Source of the DNA: Methylohalomonas sp034521715
GTDB taxonomy: Bacteria; Pseudomonadota; Gammaproteobacteria; Methylohalomonadales; Methylohalomonadaceae
Reading direction: 5' to 3'
DNA length: 64,000 bases
NCBI GenBank assembly: GCA_034521715.1
Contig: JAXHLY010000003.1
Location: 248,001-312,000, forward strand
Shown here: piece by piece, positions 54,961 to 64,000 of the stretch
Position numbering within the stretch: position 1 is the first letter of the stretch
How the letters are laid out: every line of letters begins with the position of its first letter
The notes under the pieces: model-generated
Told to the model about the DNA's origin: nothing
Databases searched by the model: none
The model's input: only the letters and a program-made list of their open reading frames with translations
Translations under genes and position numbers: made by a program

Positions 54961-55762
54961 TTTTGAAGCCGGTACCGACAGACCGCTGTTTCTGATAGCC
55001 GGGCCGTGCGTGATTGAAAGCGAGGCACTGGCAATGGATACCGCCGGCCAATTAAAGGAAATGACGGCCGCCCTCGGTATACCTTTTATTTACAAGTCTT
55101 CCTATGACAAGGCCAATCGGACCTCGGCGGACAGTTTTCGCGGGCCGGGACTGGAAGAAGGTCTGCAAATCCTGGAGAAGGTAAAACAGCAGGTCGGCGT
55201 ACCGGTACTGACCGATGTCCATGAAGACACACCCATGGATGAGATCGCCGCTGTGGTTGATGTTCTGCAGACACCGGCATTCCTGTGCCGGCAGACCAAT
55301 TTCATCCAGCGCGTGGCGGCTGCAGGTAAACCTGTCAATATCAAAAAAGGCCAGTTCCTCGCCCCGTGGGATATGCAGCATGTTGTCGATAAGGCCAGGG
55401 CTACCGGAAACGAACAGATCATGGTTTGCGAGCGCGGTGTAAGCTTTGGGTACAATTACCTGGTTTCCGATATGCGCGCGCTGGTGGTGATGCGTGATAC
55501 CGGTTGCCCGGTGGTTTTCGATGCCACACATTCAGTACAGATGCCGGGTGGACAGGGCGGACGTTCGGGAGGCCAGCGCGAATTCGTGCCAGCGCTTGCG
55601 CGTGCCGCGGTGGCAGTCGGTGTGGCGGGTATATTCATGGAAACCCATCCGGATCCCGACAAGGCACTGAGTGATGGCCCCAATGCCTGGCCGCTGGGAC
55701 AGATGCAGACTTTGCTTGAGATACTCGGTGAAATCGATCAGAGCGCCAAACGTGTGCCCTGA
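54947..55762 (+). CDS. kdsA: 3-deoxy-D-manno-octulosonate-8-phosphate synthase
   Basis: KdsA condenses PEP with arabinose-5-phosphate to make KDO-8-P for lipopolysaccharide, so the organism has a Gram-negative outer membrane. From ATG 54947 it has 271 residues: MRLCDFEAGTDRPLFLIAGP then CVIESE, FIYKSSYDKANRTSADSFRG, VLTDVHEDTPMDEIA, FLCRQTNFIQRVAAAGKPVN and VVFDATHSVQMPGGQGG. The open frame extends upstream into shifted pyrG; that part is not KdsA. The start overlaps the pyrG stop by 14 bases, implying coupling. Intact. Confidence 0.95.
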   Translation: MRLCDFEAGTDRPLFLIAGPCVIESEALAMDTAGQLKEMTAALGIPFIYKSSYDKANRTSADSFRGPGLEEGLQILEKVKQQVGVPVLTDVHEDTPMDEIAAVVDVLQTPAFLCRQTNFIQRVAAAGKPVNIKKGQFLAPWDMQHVVDKARATGNEQIMVCERGVSFGYNYLVSDMRALVVMRDTGCPVVFDATHSVQMPGGQGGRSGGQREFVPALARAAVAVGVAGIFMETHPDPDKALSDGPNAWPLGQMQTLLEILGEIDQSAKRVP

Positions 55763-55817
55763 TAGTCATGGGTAGCGGCCGCCTTGAAACAAACATCAGA
55801 ACAAAGGGGAACAGCAG

Positions 55818-57114
55818 GTGTCAGGAATCCGAACCATCCATGCGCGTGAAATCCTGGACTCACGCGGCAATCCCACTATTCAGGCCGAAGTCATAACGGC
55901 AAACGGTGCCCGGGGCAGTGCAATGGTGCCGTCGGGCGCCTCGACCGGGGTTCGTGAGGCCCTGGAACTGCGGGATGGCGACAAACAGCGTTATGGCGGC
56001 AAGGGCGTGTTAAAGGCCGTCCGCAATGTAAATGAAGCCATTGCACCGGCTTTGGCTGGCCATGATATTACTGATCAGGCCGGTATCGACCGGATAATGC
56101 TGGAGCTCGACGGTACGGACAATAAATCAAAACTGGGTGCCAATGCCATCCTGGGTGTTTCCATGGCGGTGGCACATGCCGCCGCAGCGGAGGAGGAGCT
56201 GCCGCTTTATGCCTATCTCGGCGGGGAAGGGCCGTTCCGCATGCCGGTGCCGATGATGAATATCATTAACGGCGGCGCCCATGCAGATAACAGTGTTGAT
56301 CTACAGGAATTTATGATCCTGCCGGTCGGTGCAAGCAGCCTTCGTGAGGCGGTACGTTACGGTGCCGAGGTCTTCCATGCCCTGAAAGCCGTTCTGAGTG
56401 ACCGTGGTTTGGGCACCACGGTCGGTGATGAGGGTGGATTCGCCCCCAACCTGGAATCAAATGAGGCGGCCATCGAGCTTATACTGCAGGCCGTTGAAAA
56501 AGCCGGTTACCGTCCCGGGGAGGACATCCTGTTGGGCCTCGATGTAGCCAGTTCCGAATTCTTCAAGGCCGGGAAATATCAGCTCGCTTCGGAAAATAAA
56601 TCCCTGAGCGCTGAAGAGTTTGTTCAGTATCTGAATCCATGGTTCGACAAGTATCCGATTATTACCATGGAAGACGGTATGGCCGAGGATGACTGGCCAG
56701 GCTGGCGCAGGCTCACGGATGAATTCGGTGAAAATGTCCAGCTGGTCGGCGATGACCTGTTCGTGACCAATACCGAATTGCTGGATCGCGGTATTCGCGA
56801 AAACATTGCCAATTCCATTCTTATCAAGGTCAATCAGATCGGTACGCTCAGCGAAACACTGGCCGCGATCGATATGGCCAAGAAAGCCGGATATACAGCG
56901 GTAATATCACATCGTTCCGGTGAAACCGAAGACACTACGATTGCCGATCTTGCTGTTGCCACTTCCGCCGGACAGATAAAGACCGGCTCTTTGTCGCGTT
57001 CTGATCGGGTGCGCCAAATACAATCGCCTGATGCAGATCGAGGATGAGCTGGGTGACAGGGCCAGTTATCCTGGTCTTGATGCGTTCTATAATCTCAGAA
57101 ATAACGGATTGTAA
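55818..57114 (+). CDS. eno: Enolase (one frameshift near C-terminus)
   Basis: Enolase converts 2-phosphoglycerate to PEP in glycolysis, and in the serine cycle supplies PEP to Ppc. GTG start (SGIRTIHAREILDSRGNPTI), MVPSGASTGVREALELRDGD, GGAHADNSVDLQEFMILPVG, the metal ligands in LGLDVASSEF, IITMEDGMAEDD and VGDDLFVTN, and the catalytic Lys in NSILIKVNQIGTLSETL. HRSGETEDTTIADLAV follows. A one-base insertion near 57012 replaces AKYNRLMQIEDELG; the true end YPGLDAFYNLRNNGL runs to 57114. ftsB overlaps through TAATG. Confidence 0.95.
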
Positions 57115-57413
57115 TGAGAGGACTGACACTACTGTTACTGCTGATACTGTGTTTTCTGCAGTACAAACTGTGGATTGGCAATGGCAGTCTGACAGAAGCA
57201 CACCATATGGAAGCGACGCGTGATGAATTGCGCGCGGAAAATAGGCAGCTTGCCGAACGTAATAAGTCTCTGGCGGCGGAAGTCATGGATCTGAAACATG
57301 GACAGGAAGCTCTGGAAGAGCGTGCCAGGAGTGAACTGGGAATGATCAAGTCGGGTGAGACGTTTTACCAGATTATTGATAGTGAAAATCTTTCCAGTAT
57401 CCGGGAGGATTGA
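57114..57413 (+). CDS. ftsB: Cell division protein FtsB
   Basis: FtsB is a bitopic inner-membrane protein that, with FtsL and FtsQ, activates septal peptidoglycan synthesis. The 99-residue protein has one transmembrane helix near 3-18 (GLTLLLLLILCFLQYKLW) then a periplasmic coiled coil (ATRDELRAENRQLAERNKSL) and an EERARSELGMIKSGETFYQI end, all family features. The ATG overlaps the eno stop by one base. ispD follows after 5 bases. Confidence 0.94.
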   Translation: MRGLTLLLLLILCFLQYKLWIGNGSLTEAHHMEATRDELRAENRQLAERNKSLAAEVMDLKHGQEALEERARSELGMIKSGETFYQIIDSENLSSIRED

Positions 57414-57418
57414 ACTGA

Positions 57419-58135
57419 ATGTCGGCGATACGCTTCTGGGCTGTTATTCCGGCAGCCGGTGTCGGCAGCCGCATGACTTCTGATATACCCAAACAATATC
57501 TTTCTATAGGTGGTCACACGGTTCTTGAACATACCCTGATGCGCTTTTGCCGGCATCCCCGCATAAGTGGGGTTGTTGTCGTGATTGCCAGGGATGATCA
57601 TCGATGGCCGCAACTCGGTATTTCTAAACATACAGGGATACGCCGGGCAGAGGGAGGTGCAGAGCGCATGCATTCGGTAGTGAGTGGTCTACATCTGCTG
57701 GAAAATGAAGCAGATCAGGATGACTGGGTACTCGTACATGATGCCGCTCGTCCCTGTATACGCCAGGCGGATATCACCCGTCTGATTGAAAAGCTTCAGT
57801 CACATCCTGTCGGTGGCCTGCTGGGCTGGCCTGTCCGCGATACCATGAAACGGGTGGGGAATAATAACGAAGTTCTGGAAACCATCGACCGTACCGGTTT
57901 ATGGCATGCCCTGACTCCGCAGATGTTTCGTTTAGGTGAATTGAAGTCAGCACTGCAGCTGGCGCTTGAGGCAAATAAAACCGTGACTGATGAGGCCCAG
58001 GCCATTGAGATGAGCGGTCGTCAGCCCATGTTTGTCAAGGGCGCGCCGGATAACATCAAAATCACTCTGAACACTGATCTGGAAATGGCCGAGATATGTA
58101 TTCGGGCACAGGAGACGGAAACGGTATGCGTATAG
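57419..58135 (+). CDS. ispD: 2-C-methyl-D-erythritol 4-phosphate cytidylyltransferase
   Basis: IspD makes CDP-methylerythritol in the MEP isoprenoid pathway. The 238-residue protein has the nucleotide site FWAVIPAAGVGSRMTSDIPK, then RAEGGAERMHSVVSGLHLL, the VLVHDAARPCI motif, PVRDTMKRV and VTDEAQAIEMSG. The C-terminus overlaps ispF by 10 bases. The eno-ftsB-ispD-ispF string is conserved in Gammaproteobacteria. Confidence 0.95.
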   Translation: MSAIRFWAVIPAAGVGSRMTSDIPKQYLSIGGHTVLEHTLMRFCRHPRISGVVVVIARDDHRWPQLGISKHTGIRRAEGGAERMHSVVSGLHLLENEADQDDWVLVHDAARPCIRQADITRLIEKLQSHPVGGLLGWPVRDTMKRVGNNNEVLETIDRTGLWHALTPQMFRLGELKSALQLALEANKTVTDEAQAIEMSGRQPMFVKGAPDNIKITLNTDLEMAEICIRAQETETVCV

Positions 58136-58593
58136 GTCATGGTTACGATGCGCATACCTTTGTCTCCAATAGACCGCTGATCCTGGGCGGTATCAATATC
58201 CCGTTTGAATATGGTCTTGCGGCACACTCTGATGGTGATGCCGTAATACATGCCTTGTGTGATGCTCTGCTGGGTGCGGCCGCACTCGGGGACATCGGCC
58301 GGCACTTTCCGGATACCTCATCGGAATTTGAAAACATAGATAGCCGGGTTCTTCTCAGGCATGTTGCTGGCTTGTTACAGAATCATGGCTATAGTCTGGT
58401 TAATGCTGACATAACAATACTTGCACAGCAGCCAAAAATGGCACCGCATATTGAGGAAATGCGTATCAACCTTGCCGCCGATCTGCAAACAGAACCTCCC
58501 AGTATTAATATCAAGGCCACTACGACAGAGGGTATGGGCTTCATTGGTCGCAGTGAAGGTATCGTGGTTTATGCCGTGGCCCTGCTCGAATAA
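58126..58593 (+). CDS. ispF: 2-C-methyl-D-erythritol 2,4-cyclodiphosphate synthase
   Basis: IspF closes the cyclodiphosphate ring two steps after IspD. From ATG 58126 it has 155 residues: MRIGHGYDAHTFVSNRPLIL with metal ligands Asp8 and His10, LAAHSDGDAVIHALCDALLG with the third ligand His, DIGRHFPDTS, and the end TTEGMGFIGRSEGIVVYAVA. The track start at 58096 is inside ispD and not preferred. It ends the operon; no T-run terminator is visible in the next 218 bases. Confidence 0.95.
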   Translation: MRIGHGYDAHTFVSNRPLILGGINIPFEYGLAAHSDGDAVIHALCDALLGAAALGDIGRHFPDTSSEFENIDSRVLLRHVAGLLQNHGYSLVNADITILAQQPKMAPHIEEMRINLAADLQTEPPSINIKATTTEGMGFIGRSEGIVVYAVALLE

Positions 58594-58811
58594 TCCTGGA
58601 TACAAATTGCTGTATATAGAATCCTGCCGCCCGCAAGTCTTTGTAGAATAAAAGAATTATAAATCCTGCGGTCATTCCGGATAGCCGCATTCTGCCTGTG
58701 TTCTACACTGTAGGTGTGAGTGATCACCGCCGCTGGGAATGACTTCCAGCGTGAGCGGATAGTCACCCTATCCTTATTCCAAAGCCCATAACGGGTCGGG
58801 AGGCAAAAATA

Positions 58812-59714
58812 ATGGAAGCTATCAGCAACGCTAAGATATCGGGACAGTTCGAACAGATAAAACTTCATATGGATAAGTCGGAAGGGATTCTGTGGCTGTA
58901 CATGGATCCAATAGGCCGTCCGTGTTTTTCAGTTGAACTGGTAAATGAAATAATCTCCTCGCATCGCACACTCATGAAGAATCATGGTTACTATGCGCTA
59001 AAGGATGATTTAACCAGGGTAAATTATCAGGTAATGACGTCCATGCCTGGGAAACCTTATAATCTTGGTGGCGACCTGGAACTGTTTGTGCATTGCCTGC
59101 AGCAGCGAAATCGCCAGCAACTTACCGAATATGCAAAACTGTGTATCGACGGGCTTTATCCGACGAGCTGCAATTTCCATGGCTTGGTAACCACTATAGC
59201 TCTTGTGCGTGGTCAGGCTTTGGGCGGTGGTTTTGAGTCCGCTCTTTCAAGCAGCGTCATTGTAGCCGAAAGGGATGCCAGGCTTGGCCTGCCCGAGGTA
59301 TTGTTCAATCTGTTCCCGGGTATGGGTGCCTATCAATTCCTCTCCAGGCGTCTGCCCGTTATTGAAGCAGAGCGTATGATTATGAGCGGCAAGCTGTACG
59401 AAGCCGAAGAACTCCATGATATGGGAATTGTTGATGTGTTGGCGGAACCTGGTGAGGGTGAAGCGGCAGTTTATGAGTTTGTCAGACGTAACAGGAGACA
59501 TCATAATACACAGCTGGCTATGCAAAAGGTACGGCAGCTACATAAGCCCGTGAGCTACCACGAGTTGATGCGTATCTGTCATCTGTGGGTAGACGCCGCA
59601 ATGCATCTTGATGCCCATGATTTCAAGGTTATGGAACGTCTGCTGAATGCGCAATACCGAATGGTATCCAGTGAACAAAGTGCTGATGATAGCCGTCTCA
59701 AGGCGATTGCCTGA
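58812..59714 (+). CDS. rpfF: DSF synthase RpfF (crotonase-fold quorum signal synthase)
   Basis: RpfF makes diffusible signal factor, a cis-2-unsaturated fatty acid, from acyl-ACP through its dehydratase and thioesterase activities. The 300-residue protein is of the enoyl-CoA hydratase fold. GQALGGGFESALSSSVIVAE holds Glu142, and RLGLPEVLFNLFPGMGAYQF holds Glu162; these align with the catalytic Glu141 and Glu161 of Xanthomonas RpfF. The FNLFPGMGAYQFLSRR block is diagnostic of the family. GGGAGG at 58798-58803 precedes the ATG. rpfC lies tail to tail with 2 bases between stops. Confidence 0.9.
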   Translation: MEAISNAKISGQFEQIKLHMDKSEGILWLYMDPIGRPCFSVELVNEIISSHRTLMKNHGYYALKDDLTRVNYQVMTSMPGKPYNLGGDLELFVHCLQQRNRQQLTEYAKLCIDGLYPTSCNFHGLVTTIALVRGQALGGGFESALSSSVIVAERDARLGLPEVLFNLFPGMGAYQFLSRRLPVIEAERMIMSGKLYEAEELHDMGIVDVLAEPGEGEAAVYEFVRRNRRHHNTQLAMQKVRQLHKPVSYHELMRICHLWVDAAMHLDAHDFKVMERLLNAQYRMVSSEQSADDSRLKAIA

Positions 59715-59716
59715 AG

Positions 59717-62222
59717 CTAGATAGCGGCCGAGGCCTGGCGATCCCGGTAAGCGAGAAGTCCTGACCGGGTTGCCTCCATGGCCTCCTGTATGGCCGCGAG
59801 TTTTTCGTGGCCGTCAGAATCCAGCATATCGTCAGGCATACGGTTTATCTCGGAGCATAGCTTGCCTAATCTGTGCGCGCCGATGCTCCGTGCGCTGCCT
59901 GTGATCGCGTGAGCCAGATCGCGGAACTGACTGTGATCCCCGTTTTCCAGGGCCTCCTGCATCCTTGAAAGCGATTCGGTGTTATCCAGCAGAAAACCAT
60001 CGATAAGCTCACGTATGAATGTCGAGTCATGTGCAATAGAAGCAAGGCTTTCAAGTACATGTTCATCAATAATTGCAGGATTGATATTGGCTACACTACG
60101 GTTGGTTGCCGGTGTATTTATTGGCAGATCCGTTTTTTCGGGTAATACGAGTCGATCGATGGCATCAAGTAGTTTATCTGCTTCAATTGGCTTGGTCAGA
60201 TAAGTATCAATGCCACTATTCTGACATGCCTGCAGTGCCTCCGGTGTCGCGTTGGCCGTAAGCATGATGATGGGAGGCGGTTTATCGGCATATGTAAATC
60301 GGATAATTTTTGCTGCCTCCGCGCCACCCATGACCGGCATGTGCATATCTACAATAATCAGATCAAAACCTCCTTTATCCAGCGTATCAAGCACTAGTTC
60401 GCCGTTTTCAACCATGGTCACGTCATGGCCTGCATGCTCAAGCATCTTGGCGATCACCTTCTGGTTAGTTGGATTATCTTCTCCAACGAGAATATGTTTC
60501 CCTTTTGTCTTCGTCCCTAAGTGGGTTGGTGCATAGTGATCAAGCAGATTGGCGACCCTGGAGCTGTAGAGGTCATCAGCTGTAGCCGCATGTACTACAT
60601 TGAATATAATCCTCTTGTCAAGTGGATGATTGATAATACAGAAGTAGCCGCTACCCAGGAGGCGCTGTTCCGTTTGCCTTTGTAATGACTGCTCGTATAT
60701 AAGTACCTGGCGTAAATTACTTGCATGCTTGCGTACCTGCGCGGCAAAGGATTCCTCACCGGGCTCAAGAATACCAGCATCAATAAACAGAACGTCAGTA
60801 CGGTCCAGACTGAGTGAACCATTTTCAATTTTACTCAGGAATGTCCGGTGATCAGGAACATTAACAGCACTGATCCCCCACTCGCTAAGCATATCATGCA
60901 GCTGTTGCTGCCTTTCACCAGGTATCATGAGTGATATTATCTGGTGATAGCCGGCCAGGGACGGCGTAGCCTCTGCCTGGGTTTGTACCTCCTGCTTGAG
61001 TTCTGAACCAGAAGGTTGAACCGATATCCTTGCGGCTTTCCACACCCAGCTCCCCGCCCATCAGTTCCACAAGTTGTTTCGAGATTGAAATGCCTAGCCC
61101 TGTGCCACCAAATTTGCGGGTAATGGAATCATCCGCCTGGGAGAAGCTCTCGAAAATCCTGGCCTGTGCCTCTTTGCTGATGCCTATGCCTGTATCTATG
61201 ACCTGAATCTGCAGGCCTATTCGGTTAGAAGCTGTGCCAATAGAGTGATAGGAATTAACAACGATCTGAATCTTGCCTTTATTCGTAAACTTTATGGCAT
61301 TTGAAATCAGGTTAATTAAAACCTGGCGCAGATGATGAGAATCCCCCCTGAGCTGGTAAGGCAACTCGGGAGCAATATGAAGGTGCATTTCCAGGTTCTT
61401 TTCGTCTGCCTGCTGCTTGAACATGCGCACTACACTATTAATAAGAACATGCAGATCATAATCCACATTTTCAATAGTGATTTTTCCAGCTTCTATCTTG
61501 GACAGATCCAGGATATCATTAACCAGGCTGAGCAGCGTGTGCGCGGAATCATGAATTGTTTGTGAATAATCTTTTTGCTCATCATTCAATGGTGTGGTAA
61601 CGAGCAAATCACTCATGCCGATAATGCCATTAAGTGGCGTCCGTATTTCATGGCTCATGTTGGCGAGAAATTTTGATTTTGCCTCATTGGCAACATTAGC
61701 CTTCTCGACAGCTTCATTCAGTCTCCTGATGAGAATAGCAACATAAGCTGGAATTACTATCAGTGCCGCAAGTAGCCCAATCGCCAGTACCCGGTGTTCC
61801 ATCCAGTAGGGAGAAATAAACATTACCGTGAGAAATCCAATGACACTCAGTAATGCAGAGATGTAGAGATATCTGGCGCCATAGCGAAATCCGTTACCGA
61901 GTGTTACCCATAGGTAGACACCGAATATTGGCGCTGCCGATGCCATTGTGGACATGAAAAATGTTGTAGCGCCAAGATCGAGCACCATGCCGAAAAGGCG
62001 TCTGCCAATGGATACTTGTCTTGAAAGAAAACAGAGTGCGAACAATACGAGAGCTGTACAACTTACTACTGCAATTCCCGTCAATATAAGCTGTTCCTTT
62101 CCATCAGGAAGATTCAAAGACAGATACGTAAATACAATTGAAAGTATTGCCAGTCTTACTGATGCCTGTTCAAGTTCAGTGTCTGGCCTGGGGGATGGTC
62201 GTTTTTTGATAGTATCGTCCAT
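59717..62222 (-). CDS. rpfC: DSF-sensing hybrid histidine kinase RpfC (one frameshift)
   Basis: RpfC senses DSF at the membrane and phosphorylates RpfG. From ATG 62222: about five transmembrane helices (residues 20-165), a kinase core with phospho-His near 191 in FLANMSHEIRTPLNG, ATPase blocks NLISNAIKFTNKG, GIGISKEAQARIFESFSQAD and GGTGLGISISKQ, then a linker, a receiver with phospho-Asp in FDLIIVDMHMPVMGGAEAA, and a C-terminal HPt with His in DLAHAITGSARSIGAHRLG. The frame shifts near 61005, between the kinase and receiver parts. That would cut the relay unless it is a sequence error. It follows rpfG by 16 bases in one operon. Confidence 0.88.
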
Positions 62223-62238
62223 TATTATGGTTCTATTC

Positions 62239-63354
62239 TCAGGAGCCGCCGGCACCCTGTATGAAAATATCAGTAGTTCCGTTCTCAAATTCGTTTATAC
62301 ATGAGATTTTATCATTCTGATTCCTGATAAACGCATCCACGCATTCTGGATCCAAATGCTTCCCGCGTACGGAATGTATATATTCGAGCGCCTCATCAGT
62401 TGCCCAGGCTTTCTTGTAGATCCTTTTGCTTATCAGGGCATCAAAAACATCAGCAACAGCCGCAATGCGTGCAACCTGTGGAATATTCTCCCCTTTTATA
62501 GCATCCGGGTATCCTGTGCCATCATACCTCTCATGATGACGCAGAGCGATCACGGCGCCCATCTGCAAGTAAGGAGATGGACTATCCTTGAGGATTTCAT
62601 AGCCTATGAGTGTATGCTGCTTCATCCGTTTGAATTCATCCTGGTCAAGCTTGCCCGGTTTCTTCAGAATATTATCGGGTATGCCGATTTTTCCGATATC
62701 ATGCATTGGTGCTGCGTACTCAAGAACATGACATTGTTCCTCGGAAAGTCCCATGGCGCGCCCTATAAGCATGCTTAAGCGTCCCATTCGCAGCAGCCTG
62801 TTGCCGGAAGTTCCCTCCCGGAACTCGCCGGCCCGGGCAAGGCGATACAGGGTCTCTTTCTCACGGATGTGTATGGCCTTAGTCGCCCTGCTGACATGCT
62901 CTTCGAGGACACTTGCGCGATTGCGGATTATCTTTTGCTGTTTGTGAAGACTCAGGAGATTACGGCAGCGTACCTTGCATTCATAGTGATCGACAGGCTT
63001 ACGCAGGAAGTCAGTTGCTCCGGCATCAAGGGCCTTATACAGAATAGAGCGGTCGTCATATATGGTAACGATGACGACCGGTACATCCTTGCATCCGGCA
63101 AGGGAGCGTAACTGGCAGGTAAACTCTATACCATCCATATTTGGCATCTTGAAATCAGCCAGTATCAGGTCTGGGGGATTGTCCTTGGCGATCTCCAGTG
63201 CCGTTTCGGCATTGTCGAATGAGTGGATATTGATATTATTGCCGATACCTTTGATAATCGTTTCGAGTATAAGGCGGCTCGTCATCTGATCATCAATGAT
63301 CATGACAGTAGAGTGCAGACTGTTCCCCACGGTTTGGTCGGTTTTGTTATTCAT
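62239..63354 (-). CDS. rpfG: Response regulator RpfG with HD-GYP phosphodiesterase domain
   Basis: RpfG, phosphorylated by RpfC, hydrolyses cyclic di-GMP. From ATG 63354 (MNNKTDQTVGNSLHSTVMII) it has about 371 residues. The receiver holds phospho-Asp near 67 in DLILADFKMPNMDG and the conserved Lys in FLRKPVDHYE. The HD-GYP domain has AAPMHDIGKIGIPDNILKKP (HD), ALRHHERYDGTGYPDAIKGE (the GYP motif) and ARIAAVADVFDAL. It is first in the leftward operon with rpfC. The longer in-frame start 63372 adds only MRGKCS. Confidence 0.92.
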   Translation of the reverse strand: MNNKTDQTVGNSLHSTVMIIDDQMTSRLILETIIKGIGNNINIHSFDNAETALEIAKDNPPDLILADFKMPNMDGIEFTCQLRSLAGCKDVPVVIVTIYDDRSILYKALDAGATDFLRKPVDHYECKVRCRNLLSLHKQQKIIRNRASVLEEHVSRATKAIHIREKETLYRLARAGEFREGTSGNRLLRMGRLSMLIGRAMGLSEEQCHVLEYAAPMHDIGKIGIPDNILKKPGKLDQDEFKRMKQHTLIGYEILKDSPSPYLQMGAVIALRHHERYDGTGYPDAIKGENIPQVARIAAVADVFDALISKRIYKKAWATDEALEYIHSVRGKHLDPECVDAFIRNQNDKISCINEFENGTTDIFIQGAGGS

Positions 63355-63522
63355 CGAACACTTTCCTCTCATGGTGGCATGAGATGATACCGGCAGTATT
63401 TACTGCCATGGCTATCTGATTTCTGCATTCTGGTTCCAGGTTGTCCGTGGACTGGAACTTGATGTCATCCAGTACTGGAATAATAGCGTATTTGGTTGCT
63501 TCTGGCAGAAATTGGATATTAT

Positions 63523-64000
63523 TCAGCGGGATTTTTTCTGGCGTAGCAGGACGTAAATAGCACCGGTCCCGCCATCGACCTGCCGTGCGGAACAGAATGC
63601 CAGTACGTCATCACGTAAACGTAACCAGCGATTTACGTGGTTCTTCAATACTGGCTTGCCGCCCTGGGAACCGCGCCCTTTGCCGTGAATAATACGAATG
63701 CAACGCCTGTTGTAATGGCGGCAGGCATTTAGAAAATCGGCAAGCTCACGCTGAGCCATGTCACTTGTCAGTCCGTGCAGATCCAGTTCCGCCTCGATGA
63801 TATACTGACCCCGGCGCAGACGTTTGAACATCTGTGCCTGGATACCGGGCCGCTGGTATGAAAGCTCCTCACCGGTTTCCACTTCGGCGGGGTCCATGGT
63901 CCCGCTGGCCATTTCCTGCAAAACCTCTGCTTCGGCCTCGCGGCTCTTTAATGGTCGGGCATCGGGACGGGGAATATCCGGAGTGACACGCTCTGGCTTG
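63523..64000 (-). CDS. Smr-domain protein (SmrA/SmrB-like), cut by the right edge
   Basis: The leftward frame stays open to the window edge, so the N-terminus is missing. The visible part reads KPERVTPDIPRPDARPLKSR, then LRRGQYIIEAELDLHGLTSD, RCIRIIHGKGRGSQGGKPVL and DGGTGAIYVLLRQKK. LDLHGLT and HGKG are the conserved Smr motifs, and TGAIYVLL closes the domain. Smr domains are nicking or RNA-cleaving; SmrB in Escherichia coli cuts mRNA at collided ribosomes. The exact subfamily is not certain from a partial protein. Confidence 0.85.
   Translation of the reverse strand, partial: KPERVTPDIPRPDARPLKSREAEAEVLQEMASGTMDPAEVETGEELSYQRPGIQAQMFKRLRRGQYIIEAELDLHGLTSDMAQRELADFLNACRHYNRRCIRIIHGKGRGSQGGKPVLKNHVNRWLRLRDDVLAFCSARQVDGGTGAIYVLLRQKKSR

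Noticed and set aside
53597..55762. 721-codon open frame joining CTP synthase and KdsA
   Set aside because: It arises because shifted pyrG sequence happens to stay open into kdsA. Both proteins are complete as separate overlapping genes.
58671..58760. Terminator for ispF in the ispF-rpfF gap
   Set aside because: A hairpin with CGCTGG/CCAGCG exists near 58731-58751, but no T run follows and pairing is interrupted.

Overview
The window is a stretch of gammaproteobacterial chromosome, judged by eye to be moderately GC-rich. Several classic gammaproteobacterial gene strings are intact: carA-carB-greA-rlmE-ftsH-glmM, leuB-asd-fimV-truA-trpF-trpB-trpA-accD-folC-dedD-cvpA-purF-metZ, and pyrG-kdsA-eno-ftsB-ispD-ispF. 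Between them lie genes that point to C1 metabolism: serine-glyoxylate aminotransferase, malyl-CoA lyase, malate thiokinase (two subunits), hydroxypyruvate reductase, PEP carboxylase and formate-tetrahydrofolate ligase. With the nearby enolase these cover much of the serine cycle, so a methylotroph or an organism using part of that cycle is likely. A class II (B12-dependent) ribonucleotide reductase is cut by the left edge. I do not name a genus.

Layout. 0-15 kb: nrdJ fragment, pyrimidine/arginine carbamoyl-phosphate synthase genes with a GxxExxY gene inserted between carA and carB inside a 31-bp inverted repeat, transcription/RNA/protein quality genes, glmM, a peroxiredoxin-thioredoxin reductase pair under a likely OxyR site, and a secreted two-repeat protein with a small lipoprotein. 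15-22 kb: phosphate permease, thiolase, dapD/dapC and a DMT exporter. 22-38 kb: the leuB-to-purF string. 38-40 kb: a small protein behind an excellent sigma-54 promoter, then metZ behind a probable SAM-II riboswitch with its own terminator. 41-52 kb: the serine-cycle block, a repeat-rich gap, a small membrane methyltransferase-like gene and fhs. 52-58.6 kb: a second DMT exporter and the pyrG-to-ispF string. 58.8-63.4 kb: an rpfF/rpfC/rpfG diffusible-signal-factor (DSF) quorum-sensing locus in the Xanthomonas-like convergent arrangement. The right edge cuts an Smr-domain gene.

How the genes work together. Fhs activates formate onto tetrahydrofolate. Sga, HprA, Eno, Ppc, MtkAB and Mcl then carry serine-derived carbon through hydroxypyruvate, glycerate, PEP, oxaloacetate and malyl-CoA to glyoxylate and acetyl-CoA. 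glyA, glycerate kinase and malate dehydrogenase are not in the window. RpfF should make a cis-2-unsaturated fatty acid signal sensed by RpfC, which signals to the HD-GYP protein RpfG and so lowers cyclic di-GMP.

Two general features matter for a reader. First, about 19 genes, many of them normally essential (asd, pyrG, eno, folC, truA), carry single-base frameshifts with all conserved parts still present in other frames. This looks like an uncorrected assembly rather than gene decay, and boundaries of those genes are approximate. Second, intergenic spaces hold several repeat families: degenerate 7-bp-periodic repeats, REP-like hairpins, a GTCATTCC-type dispersed repeat and a 10-bp-periodic repeat that also forms the inverted repeat around the GxxExxY gene. 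No tRNA, rRNA, CRISPR array or transposase was seen.
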